Assembly: GCA_910578215.1 (NCBI GenBank)
Contig: CAJTPH010000009.1
Coordinates: forward strand, 1-64,000
Length of the DNA stretch: 64,000 bases
DNA from: an uncultured Acetatifactor sp.
Lineage (GTDB): Bacteria; Bacillota; Clostridia; Lachnospirales; Lachnospiraceae
Direction of reading: 5' to 3'
Positions 57,643 through 64,000 of this stretch are shown piece after piece (the first letter of the stretch is position 1; each line of letters starts with the position of its first letter). The position numbers and the translations under genes were made by a program. The notes under the pieces are model-generated. The model saw nothing but the letters and a program-made list of their open reading frames with translations. It was not told the origin of the DNA and searched no databases.

Positions 57643-58023
57643 ATGTTTGAGCAGGACTATATTATGCGGGTGATTAAGGAACTGGTCAGGGTGATATTGA
57701 AGCTGGTCTTTCGCATTGAAACGGACAATCCCTCGGCGGAGCTGCTGGAGGACGAGGAAAGACAGGGGCTTTTAAGCGAATTGCTTGTAATGGTTGACGG
57801 CGGGGAAATCAACGAGGCGGAGAACCGGATTCTCGAGGCGGCGGATGGGGGAAGCGCGGATCTGAAGCTGGCGCTGCTGTTTTATTCTTATTTGAATGAT
57901 AAGGATGATGTGTTTTTACAGAAGCATAACTTCAGCCGGGAGGAAATAAAATCCGGCCTGGAGCTGCTGATATCCCGGTACGGGCTGTCGGAAATGGCAG
58001 AGGTCTTTTTACGAGATATATAG
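57643..58023 (+). CDS. DUF6483 family protein
   Basis: A 126-residue soluble, helical, acidic protein that I take from memory to belong to DUF6483 ('FEQDYIMRVIKELVRVILKLVF' at the N-terminus). No function is established. Start ATG 57643 is six bases after GGAGGT; the in-frame GTG 57637 directly follows it and is too close. It begins 71 bp after the nucleotidyltransferase gene and is probably the end of the PIG-L operon. Confidence 0.72.
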   Translation: MFEQDYIMRVIKELVRVILKLVFRIETDNPSAELLEDEERQGLLSELLVMVDGGEINEAENRILEAADGGSADLKLALLFYSYLNDKDDVFLQKHNFSREEIKSGLELLISRYGLSEMAEVFLRDI

Positions 58024-58059
58024 ATAGTATAAATTCTTTTGTATTTTGCAAAAAAAGTC

Positions 58060-58088
58060 TGGACATTACTATTTGTACGTGGTATAAT
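58060..58088 (+). promoter_or_regulatory. Promoter of the hendecad coiled-coil gene, start of a leader element
   Basis: TGGACA (58060-58065), 17 bp, TATAAT (58083-58088), with TGG before the -10 (extended -10). The -10 box is also the first part of the dispersed leader element, so transcription should start inside its palindrome. Confidence 0.65.
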
Positions 58089-58166
58089 ACTTACACAAAA
58101 GAAACATTGTGTCCATAGAAATGCATTATGTCAACTTTTGATTCCATGTGCGCTGAAGCGCATGGT
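58080..58166 (+). repeat. Dispersed leader element, copy upstream of the coiled-coil gene
   Basis: On the plus strand: TGGTATAAT, then TTACACA (58091-58097) and TGTGTCC (58108-58114), an extra ~15 nt, then GTCAACTTTTGATTCCATG (58130-58148) and a GCGC-TGAA-GCGC hairpin flanked by CCATG/TGG (58144-58164). It matches the minus-strand copies at 21781-21915 and 52525-52586, and has an insertion in the middle. From its end to 58374 there are ~200 bp with no further feature seen. Confidence 0.72.
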
Positions 58167-58374
58167 AACATGCAAAATAAGCTCATCAATATTAATTGGC
58201 ATGTGTATTTTTGGTACATATGGCACAAAAGACAAAACCGTCTCGGAGTGGCACCCCAATGTGAATGAAGGGTTACGGGGAAGGCGCAGCAGGATCTCGT
58301 TTTGCGGGGAAAAATCCTTTTCCGGCACAGGGCGCTGCAAGTCAGGGACAAAACTCAAATGGGGAGGTATTTGA

Positions 58375-58899
58375 ATGAGTGATGAAACCAGGCTGATTTT
58401 AGAGGAATTGGGGAAGCTGGGGGTGAAGATCGATAATCTCAATGGGAAGATTGATGTTGAGGTAGGCAGGCTGGAGGCAAAGATCGACGCCGAGATAGGC
58501 AGGCTGGAGGCGAAAATCGACACCGAGATAGGCAGGCTGGAGGCAAAGATTGACACTGAGATAGGCAGGCTGGAAGCAAAGATCGACAAGCTGGATGAAA
58601 AGATCGACACTGAGATAGGCAGGCTGGAGGCGAAGATCGATAGGCTGGATGAGAAGATCGACACCGAAATAGGCAGGCTGGAAACAAAAATCGATCTTTT
58701 GCAGGAAGAAATGCAGTTGACCCGGCTGCAGATTGAGAATGAGATCATTCCTAATATCCGGCGTATTGCCGAGGGGCATCTGGATTTGTCAAGAAACCTG
58801 CATGAGGCCATGAAGCCCAGCAACGAGGTGGAAATGCTTTCCATCAGGGGCACAATGCTGGAGAGCCAGGTCAAGGAAATCGAACAGAAGATATCATAA
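58375..58899 (+). CDS. Hendecad-repeat coiled-coil protein, hypothetical
   Basis: A 174-residue soluble protein. Residues ~28-115 are an array of 11-residue units of the form IDTEIGRLEAK (six copies) interleaved with 7-residue units IDKLDEK and IDRLDEK. Mixed hendecads and heptads give a long coiled coil with locally changing handedness. The C-terminal ~55 residues are a helix ('RRIAEGHLDLSRNLHEAM'). There is no signal peptide or membrane helix. GGGGAGG precedes ATG 58375. The repeat is also visible in DNA as 33- and 21-bp units. No specific family is claimed. It is transcribed alone, from a promoter inside a dispersed leader element. Confidence 0.72.
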   Translation: MSDETRLILEELGKLGVKIDNLNGKIDVEVGRLEAKIDAEIGRLEAKIDTEIGRLEAKIDTEIGRLEAKIDKLDEKIDTEIGRLEAKIDRLDEKIDTEIGRLETKIDLLQEEMQLTRLQIENEIIPNIRRIAEGHLDLSRNLHEAMKPSNEVEMLSIRGTMLESQVKEIEQKIS

Positions 58900-59072
58900 G
58901 CAGGTTTATGGATGATATCGTGGCTGGAATAATTTATCCATGCCTGGAAGAACGATAATACGTTTGAAATAATGGATATCATTTGAAATAATGGATATGA
59001 AAAATGATGTAGAGTTAAGAATGCTTGCTATAGGTATGAACAGTATGTGAGAATGATGCATTGAGAGGGCGC

Positions 59073-59100
59073 AGGAGAGCAGAAGGCTTTTCTGCGTCTT
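59073..59100 (+). terminator. Probable terminator before the CE12 gene
   Basis: GCAGAA (59079-59084) pairs with TTCTGC (59090-59095), followed by GTCTTTT; an outer CGCAG/CTGCG pairing is an alternative. It lies about 180 bp after the coiled-coil gene. Elsewhere in 58900-59269 there is a weak TTGTAC/TACAGT promoter (about 59150-59179) and a weak match to the ATTCCATG part of the leader element near 59210. Confidence 0.45.
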
Positions 59101-59269
59101 TTGGTATACAAAAAACAGGGATTTTCCGGCAAAATATTTTCACAATTCCTTGTACAAGCGTTCAGGAATATGTTACAGTGAAATGTAAAGAGAATTACTA
59201 GAACTTCACATTGATTTCATGTGTTGCAGAGCAGCAGGGACATCGGTGTGATTGTGGGGAGGAAGGGCA

Positions 59270-60952
59270 ATGTACGAATCGATTATTTTTCGGGATGTCT
59301 TATATCGTGATAAGGCGGCGGGCTGGGTGGACGGTGTGTATTATCCGAGAGTTCCCGAAATACGGCAGGGAGAGAGCTTTCTGGAGAGGCAGGGAGGACT
59401 GTTAAGGCTGCATAGCCGCGTATGGCAGGAAATAGAGGAGACCGGCTTTGGCATTTATTATTACGAGGAGACCACAGAGCTTACGACAAGCCTGGAGGGC
59501 AGCAACTATCTGGTAAGGGCGGTGCTTGCCAATCCCGGCGGGCAGGCGTATGACTGTCATATACGGCTGAATAATGTAGTTAAGCGGGAGCGTGTTACCG
59601 TGGAGCCGGGGGAGGAAAAGGAGGTCTGCTTTACCGCCTGCATGACGGACGGCTCTTTTGCGCTGCGCTTTGCGGCGGGGGCGGTGCCCGACATTCACGG
59701 AGAAGCTGTTGAAGGCGATGTGTATATTAAGGATTTTGATATTGTTCCGGAGGAAGCGAAGGAAAAGAGGGAAAAGCCCCATGTGTTTCTGATCTCGGAT
59801 TCCACTGTGCAGAGCTATGGGGAGCGTGCTTATCCGCAGACAGGGTGGGGACAGGTGTTTTACCAGTTCTTTCACGGAGCGGAGCAGGTCCGGGAATATC
59901 GTGCGGAGGGGAGCGATTACGGCGCCGCAAAGACCTATGAGCTGCCGGGGCTTGCCGTTGAAAACCGCTCTATCGGCGGGAGGAGCGCCCGTTCCTTCTA
60001 TGACGAGGGAAAGCTTGACCAGGCGCTTGAGGTTCTATGCCCCGGAGATTTTATGCTTATACAGTTTGCGCACAACGATAATAATAAAATGCGTCCGAAC
60101 CGTTATATTTCCACTCAGGAGTATCCCGCCTTTCTGCAGCGGTATGCTGACGCCTGCGAGAGACGGGGGGCGCAGTGCGTGTTTGTAACGCCCGTAACCA
60201 TGAGATGTATGGATGCGGAAGGAAGGTTTGTGATCTGCTTTGATGATTATCGGCAGAAAATGATGGAGCTTGCAGGGGAGAAGGGGATTCCGCTGCTGGA
60301 TTTGGCGGAGCGGAGTACCGCTTATTTAAATGAGATAGGCGAGGCCGAGAGCAAAAAGCTATATCTTTGGGCGGCGGAGGGCGAGTATCCAAAGGGCGCT
60401 TATGCGGCAGGGGTCTCGGACAACGCGCATCTGCAGGAGTACGGCGCGAAGGTCTTTGCAAACATGGTGGTGCGGCTGATTGCGGAGTATGACGCGGACC
60501 ACAGGCTGGATGCTTTGAAGGAGCTGGCGGCGCCTGTGCGGACCGAGGAAATCGAAAGGCCCCGTAATAATCAAAACTCTCAAAGGGAGGGCACAGCCTC
60601 AGACCGGGCGCCTGTACAGGCTGCCGACACGGTCACAGGATTTGTGGCACAGGAGATTTCCGTGGACAACGGCAGGGGGAGCTTCCTGCTCAACTGGAAC
60701 CGGGTGGAAGGCGCCGCTGCTTATGCGGTGTTTGCAAGAAAGGCCGGAGAGGCTGAATTTCGGGAGGTAAGGACCGTGACCCAGAAGGAGAAGGAGGCTT
60801 ACGCAACGCTGCCGTTCAGCGCGGAGGCGGGGGTTCTCTGGCAGTATCATGTGGCGGCCGTATTTGAGGGAGGCAGAAAAGGGCATGACAGCCGGACGAT
60901 TGAAATTGACCTGCGGGGTCATGATCTTCAGGGGCAGGGAGAAGCAATATGA
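59270..60952 (+). CDS. CE12-like SGNH acetylesterase (rhamnogalacturonan acetylesterase family)
   Basis: A 560-residue protein. An N-terminal beta domain (about residues 1-160) precedes an SGNH hydrolase: block I 'ISDSTVQSYG' (nucleophile Ser about 177), block II 'SIGGRSARSF', block III 'FAHNDNN' and block V 'DNAHLQEYG' (catalytic Asp and His about 384-387). Order and sequence fit CE12 rhamnogalacturonan/pectin acetylesterases. The last ~110 residues resemble a fibronectin type III domain. No signal peptide is visible, so it probably acts on imported pectin oligosaccharides in the cytoplasm. ATG 59270 has GGGGAGG about 9 bp upstream. It overlaps the next gene by 4 bp. Confidence 0.87.
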   Translation: MYESIIFRDVLYRDKAAGWVDGVYYPRVPEIRQGESFLERQGGLLRLHSRVWQEIEETGFGIYYYEETTELTTSLEGSNYLVRAVLANPGGQAYDCHIRLNNVVKRERVTVEPGEEKEVCFTACMTDGSFALRFAAGAVPDIHGEAVEGDVYIKDFDIVPEEAKEKREKPHVFLISDSTVQSYGERAYPQTGWGQVFYQFFHGAEQVREYRAEGSDYGAAKTYELPGLAVENRSIGGRSARSFYDEGKLDQALEVLCPGDFMLIQFAHNDNNKMRPNRYISTQEYPAFLQRYADACERRGAQCVFVTPVTMRCMDAEGRFVICFDDYRQKMMELAGEKGIPLLDLAERSTAYLNEIGEAESKKLYLWAAEGEYPKGAYAAGVSDNAHLQEYGAKVFANMVVRLIAEYDADHRLDALKELAAPVRTEEIERPRNNQNSQREGTASDRAPVQAADTVTGFVAQEISVDNGRGSFLLNWNRVEGAAAYAVFARKAGEAEFREVRTVTQKEKEAYATLPFSAEAGVLWQYHVAAVFEGGRKGHDSRTIEIDLRGHDLQGQGEAI

Positions 60953-61206
60953 TAAATTTATTTCACAGAGTTAAGGCGAACAGAGAGCTGGAGCATCTGG
61001 CTGAGAGGATTGCTTCCAATTTTGCCAATAATTATAAGGACGCGGCACAGGGTTATCTGAGGCAGTATGAGGACCGTTTTGAGGAGCTGAAGTCGGAGGG
61101 GAAGCTGAATCAGCGCCAGGCAGAGCATTATGGGGCGCTGCTGTGGGATTTTAAGGGGAGGATGAAGGAATTTACCCATAAGGATCAGAAGCCCTATTGG
61201 ACATAA
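60949..61206 (+). CDS. Small hypothetical protein coupled to the CE12 gene
   Basis: An 85-residue, basic, helical soluble protein, not assigned to a family. Its ATG overlaps the CE12 stop (ATGA), so it is translationally coupled. Features such as 'ERIASNFANNYKDAAQGYLRQYEDRF' and a second helix 'NQRQAEHYGALLWDFKGRM' suggest a two-helix bundle. No function can be given. Confidence 0.6.
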   Translation: MINLFHRVKANRELEHLAERIASNFANNYKDAAQGYLRQYEDRFEELKSEGKLNQRQAEHYGALLWDFKGRMKEFTHKDQKPYWT

Positions 61207-61301
61207 GGATTAAGTGCCGAAGTCTTCGGCAGACAGAAAAAGAGATAAACAGAAACGGTCTCGAAGCCGGAAAAGGGATTGGATGTAGGAGGGACAAGGC
61301 G

Positions 61302-61874
61302 ATGGAGCAGGAACGGGAAAGGATGGCGGAAGGGGAGGAGACCGGAAAGCGCAGTGAGCCGGGCGCTGGCAGGGTGCTGATGGTGGAGGACGAGAAGAAT
61401 TATACGGACGATATGCCGGTGATTGAGAAGTACGCCACCAGAGCCATTATCCGCAGGGACGGCAGGTACGCCATGCAGCTTGGCAGTGACGGAGAGTACA
61501 AGATCCCGGGAGGGGGCATGGAGGAAGGCGAAACCTGTGTGGATGCACTTTGCAGGGAGGTTGCAGAGGAGACGGGGCTGGTGGTGGACAGGTCTTCCGT
61601 CACATTTTGCGGCGAGGTTATCGAGATCAGGAGAGATATCTTTGAGCAGGACAAGAAGTACATAAAGCATAGCCTCGTTTATTTCTGTCAGGTCGGCGAG
61701 GAGCGGGTGGAGATGCGTATGACGGAGAGCGAGATCAGGCGGGGCTTCCATCCGGTGTGGGAAAAGCTGGGTACTGTCATCTCCGAGAACCGAAGGATTA
61801 TCACGGAGAAGTGGAGGCTGCGGGATACGAGAATTCTGGAGCTGCTTTTGGAGAAAGGCCTGATCGAGTCTTAG
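61302..61874 (+). CDS. Nudix hydrolase
   Basis: A 190-residue protein with a perfect Nudix box: G-x5-E-x7-REVAEETGL within 'GMEEGETCVDALCREVAEET' (about residues 70-89), preceded by 'RAIIRRDGRYAMQ' as the first strand. It hydrolyses a nucleoside diphosphate linked to another moiety; substrate unknown. ATG 61302 has AGGAGGG about 8 bp upstream; an earlier in-frame start at 61197 is less likely. The first ~40 residues are charged and probably disordered. It stands 95 bp after the small protein gene. Confidence 0.9.
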   Translation: MEQERERMAEGEETGKRSEPGAGRVLMVEDEKNYTDDMPVIEKYATRAIIRRDGRYAMQLGSDGEYKIPGGGMEEGETCVDALCREVAEETGLVVDRSSVTFCGEVIEIRRDIFEQDKKYIKHSLVYFCQVGEERVEMRMTESEIRRGFHPVWEKLGTVISENRRIITEKWRLRDTRILELLLEKGLIES

Positions 61875-62030
61875 TGAGTATTTAACCTTCGGTTAAAAAA
61901 GTCGACGATATATCCTTTGACTGACGGGGTCATAACGGTTTATGCTATTGGTGTGACGGGGCGCAGGTGAGGGAATTGCACGCAATCGGCGGCCGCGGCA
62001 AAAACGCATAGATTCAGAAGGAGGATCGAA

Positions 62031-62299
62031 ATGGAATATCGTGGAGTTTTAATGGGCGGGAAGCTGTATTCCCTGCGTGTGGCGAAGGGGCTGACTCAGG
62101 AGCAGCTGGCCGCGGAGCTTTGTGTGAGCCCCGCGGCGCTTCCGGCAGAATCGTGGTGAGGTTTCTGGAAAATCTGTCTGATGCGGTTCTGCGTCCCGTC
62201 AGCGCGGACATCGACAACATGGAGTGTACGGAGGAGGAGATGGTGCAGGCGCAGAGCCGGGTGCTGGAGGTGGGCGCCTTTGCGGTAAACCATGAATAG
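62031..62299 (+). pseudogene. Remnant of an XRE-type helix-turn-helix regulator
   Basis: A good ribosome-binding site (AGGAGGA) precedes ATG 62031. It opens with a typical XRE half: 'LYSLRVAKGLTQEQLAAEL' and 'VSPAAL', then stops at 62157-62159 after 42 residues. A second open segment (62156-62299, about 47 codons, ending TAG) carries a helical C-terminal piece ('ECTEEEMVQAQSRVLEV'). The recognition helix breaks off after 'VSPAAL', where 'SKWERG...' would be expected. I infer an internal deletion plus frameshift. Whether the 42-residue product is made is unknown. Upstream, 61875-62030 shows only a small TTTAACC/GGTTAAA hairpin. Confidence 0.6.
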
Positions 62300-62320
62300 C
62301 CGGTCTGACCGGGTTTTTTT
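62300..62320 (+). terminator. Terminator after the XRE remnant
   Basis: CCGGT (62300-62304) pairs with ACCGG (62308-62312) around CTG, followed by G and seven T. It starts right after the TAG at 62297-62299. Confidence 0.7.
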
Positions 62321-62573
62321 GGAGTTAAAGGTGTAGCGGTAAAGAGGCTGAGTATCTGACGGGATGAGCATAAAGGGCGGGGACGGGGTTTGACTAAGTG
62401 GGTCAAGTATTAAATTTTCATAAATGTATTAAATTTTGTTTCGTTTCGTGTTAAACTATATGCGGCAGTCCGGCGCGAGGACTGGGCAGAGGCGGCGATG
62501 CGGGTCGTTGCTGCCGGCGGGAAACGGACCGTGCGTCTTATATTGCAAACTTTTGACAAGGACGGATAAAGAG

Positions 62574-63296
62574 ATGAATAATTTGTTTGACATTGACAGC
62601 CCATTGATGCAGACCCTGGGCAGGCTGGCGGATTTGATGATCCTGAATTTTCTCACGATGATCTGCTGTATCCCCATATTTACCGCGGGAGCGGCATTTA
62701 CGGCGCTGGATTACATGTGTCTGAAGATGGTCCGGAACGAGGAAAACTATTTGATAAGGGGATATTTTAAATCCTTTAAGGAAAATTTTAAGCAGGCTAC
62801 CGGTATATGGCTGATTATCCTCTGGGTCATTGCCGCGGTGGTGGGAGATATTCTTATCATGTACTATGCGGCGGTGGAGTTTCCTTTTATTATCAGGATG
62901 GCTGTTCTTTTTGTGTCCATCGTTACTCTGTGCACCTCCATGTATGTTTTTCCCATGCAGGCGAAGTTTGTCAATCCGGTGTTCAAGACGATAAAGAATG
63001 CCTTTAAGGCGAGCCTGCTGCAGTTTCCCAGGACGCTCCTTATGATCGGGCTGTTTTTTGTGCCGGTTCTGGCGTTGATGTATACAAATTTTCTGGTTCC
63101 CATTGTCTTCCTGTTTGGCTTTGCGTTCCACTCTTATCTGTCTGCCATGCTGTATAATAAGTTTTTTCTGCGGATAGAGGAGGCGGCTGCCCGAAATATT
63201 GTACAGGAAGAAAAGGGGGCCGCTGAAGACGAAAGGATTTTCCATGACGAAATGGACCCGGAAATCGAGGCAATACATGATGATGCGTTGAAATAG
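62574..63296 (+). CDS. YesL-like (DUF624) membrane protein
   Basis: A 240-residue protein with about five membrane helices ('RLADLMILNFLTMICCIPIF', 'GIWLIILWVIAAVVGDILIMYY', 'RMAVLFVSIVTLCTSMYVFP', 'LLMIGLFFVPVLALMY', 'LVPIVFLFGFAFHSYL'), plus 'GAAFTALDYMCLKMVRNEE', recognisable as the YesL/DUF624 family. In Bacillus YesL belongs to the rhamnogalacturonan utilisation region, which fits the CE12 gene nearby. ATG 62574 is preferred; the longer frame from 62436 adds an unlikely Cys/Arg-rich stretch. Upstream, 62321-62573 has two 12-bp direct repeats (GTATTAAATTTT at 62407 and 62426) that could be operator half-sites, but no convincing promoter. Confidence 0.85.
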   Translation: MNNLFDIDSPLMQTLGRLADLMILNFLTMICCIPIFTAGAAFTALDYMCLKMVRNEENYLIRGYFKSFKENFKQATGIWLIILWVIAAVVGDILIMYYAAVEFPFIIRMAVLFVSIVTLCTSMYVFPMQAKFVNPVFKTIKNAFKASLLQFPRTLLMIGLFFVPVLALMYTNFLVPIVFLFGFAFHSYLSAMLYNKFFLRIEEAAARNIVQEEKGAAEDERIFHDEMDPEIEAIHDDALK

Positions 63297-63372
63297 CGGT
63301 ATATCTTGTGGGTTATTTGCGAAATCAGTATAGTTTGTATAATATAATCCTTTAAAGTTCGTCAAAGTGACG

Positions 63373-63401
63373 AAAAAAGGCGTCGGGAACGGCGCTTTTT
63401 T
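63373..63401 (+). terminator. Terminator after the YesL gene
   Basis: AAAAAA-(G)-GCG (63373-63382) pairs with CGC-TTTTTT (63393-63401) with one bulged G, about 75 bp after the stop. From here to 63619 the sequence is AT-rich and I see no gene in it. Confidence 0.65.
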
Positions 63402-63619
63402 AATTGCCAAAATCTGCCTTAAAAAAGTCTTTTGGGCAATATGCCGAAAATGTGTTCTTTCTGGATTCGCTGTGGAAAAATCCCTTAAAATGGGCGTTTT
63501 TGTCAAATTTTTTGCAAGAAGGTCAAAAAAACATAAGCATTTATGGCTGGAAAATCAGCCGTTTATTTATAAAAAATTAATAAAAACAAAAAATCGTATC
63601 TTAAAACAAAAAAAAGCTG

Positions 63620-63648
63620 TTGCTAAAAGTTTATAAAAATGTTATACT
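63620..63648 (+). promoter_or_regulatory. Promoter of the last (partial) gene
   Basis: TTGCTA (63620-63625), 17 bp, TATACT (63643-63648); the gene starts about 90 bp downstream after GGGAGG. Confidence 0.7.
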
Positions 63649-63740
63649 TAGAAGGTCAAGAAAGTAGGTAAACTGCTTATCTGAAATCAAAAAATCCTAA
63701 ACAATCATGTAAAAAATACACTAAAGGGAGGAAGGTAAGC

Positions 63741-64000
63741 ATGAAGAGCAGCGGGGTAAAAAGACCAACCCACCGGTGCAAAAAAGGAATTGCACTTCTG
63801 ATGACGTCTGCATTGATAGCAGGCAGCGGCATTTCCGGTTCTTCCATCGCGGTCCAGGCGGCGCCCGGAGTCTCATTGAAGGACAAATACGTGGGCTTCG
63901 AGGGCATTGAGATCGATTGGAAATACGGAAGCGCCAGCGAGATGAATACATATGAAGTGTATTCCGCAGCGCATGAGAATACGAAGAATGCGACATCGGC
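63741..64000 (+). CDS. Secreted protein, N-terminal part (cut by window edge)
   Basis: The frame starts at ATG 63741 with GGGAGG about 10 bp upstream and is open to the window end (86 codons seen). A basic N-terminus ('VKRPTHRCKKG') and hydrophobic stretch ('IALLMTSALIAGSG') followed by 'AVQAAPG' form a Sec signal peptide, so the product is exported. The mature start ('LKDKYVGFEGIEIDW') is beta-like and could be a carbohydrate-active enzyme, as its neighbours are CE12-like and YesL-like, but the visible part is too short to assign. Confidence 0.75.
   Translation, partial: MKSSGVKRPTHRCKKGIALLMTSALIAGSGISGSSIAVQAAPGVSLKDKYVGFEGIEIDWKYGSASEMNTYEVYSAAHENTKNATS

Noticed and set aside
58039..58374. 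111-codon frame before the coiled-coil gene
   Set aside because: It begins upstream of the promoter and runs through the leader element; composition is not protein-like.
58375..58899. Regular repeats at 58441-58700 and 53897-54070 resembling a CRISPR array
   Set aside because: The repeats are in frame, encode coiled-coil or ER-helix units, and have no unique spacers or cas genes nearby.
59205..59245. Possible fifth copy of the dispersed leader element before the CE12 gene
   Set aside because: Only a TTGATTTCATGTG stretch matches; the -10 box and palindrome are missing, so chance or extreme decay cannot be excluded.
63367..63636. 89-codon Lys-rich frame after the YesL gene
   Set aside because: Its first codons lie in the terminator hairpin, it has no ribosome-binding site, and the Lys richness reflects the AT-rich spacer.

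Overview
The window looks like chromosome from a Lachnospiraceae-type member of the Clostridia (Bacillota). GC is moderate, Shine-Dalgarno sites are strong and AGGAGG-like, and gene families typical of that group occur: DUF5716/DUF5717, HemZ, YesL, DUF6483, YtrA-type GntR regulators with ABC cassettes, and bifunctional GT2/GtrA proteins. Genus cannot be fixed from sequence alone. No rRNA, tRNA or CRISPR array was seen.

Layout. Positions 1-1116 are the end of an integrated mobile element: the C-terminal part of a large serine recombinase. It abuts, and probably interrupts, a SpoIID-like peptidoglycan-binding protein gene (1043-1795, minus), so an attachment junction is visible. Next come a GntR-ABC cassette (2083-4032), a CPBP protease, a multi-hairpin intergenic element, and a four-gene operon of unknown function (5393-12416: DUF5717, DUF5716 with a sugar-kinase/Hsp70-like fold, a repeat protein and a coiled-coil membrane protein). 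Purine genes follow, interspersed: purB, a PurF homologue lacking the glutaminase cysteine, purC, and further on purA and apt. Between them lie an acyltransferase, a second GntR-ABC cassette under a 16-bp palindrome, a two-component system, and a VTC/DUF4956/beta-helix lipoprotein cluster.

From 29.5 to 46.5 kb the window is mostly housekeeping: SEC-C protein, DUF308 membrane protein, a CBS-pair protein just upstream of apt and the (p)ppGpp synthetase Rel, a metallo-beta-lactamase-fold hydrolase, hemZ, a chemotaxis receptor, hisS, aspS, a phosphopantetheinyl transferase and a heterodimeric ABC exporter. From 46.7 to 58 kb is a cell-surface region: a C39-like peptidase, two copies of a 'phosphodiester glycosidase + membrane protein' pair, a GT2/GtrA glycosyltransferase, a membrane-anchored PIG-L deacetylase and a nucleotidyltransferase. 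The right end has a hendecad-repeat coiled-coil protein, a CE12-like acetylesterase, a Nudix hydrolase, a broken XRE regulator, a YesL-like protein and the start of a secreted protein.

The most interesting unexplained signal is a dispersed leader element: an extended -10 box followed by a TTGACACA/TGTGTCAA palindrome and an ATTCCAT-GCGC segment. It occurs four times in the window, each time in the sense direction upstream of a gene: two tandem copies before the response regulator, one before the GT2/GtrA gene, one before the coiled-coil gene. Other points worth checking are the PurF homologue with a dead glutaminase site, the DUF5716/5717 operon, the duplicated glycosidase modules, and short in-frame tandem repeats in or before several otherwise conserved genes.
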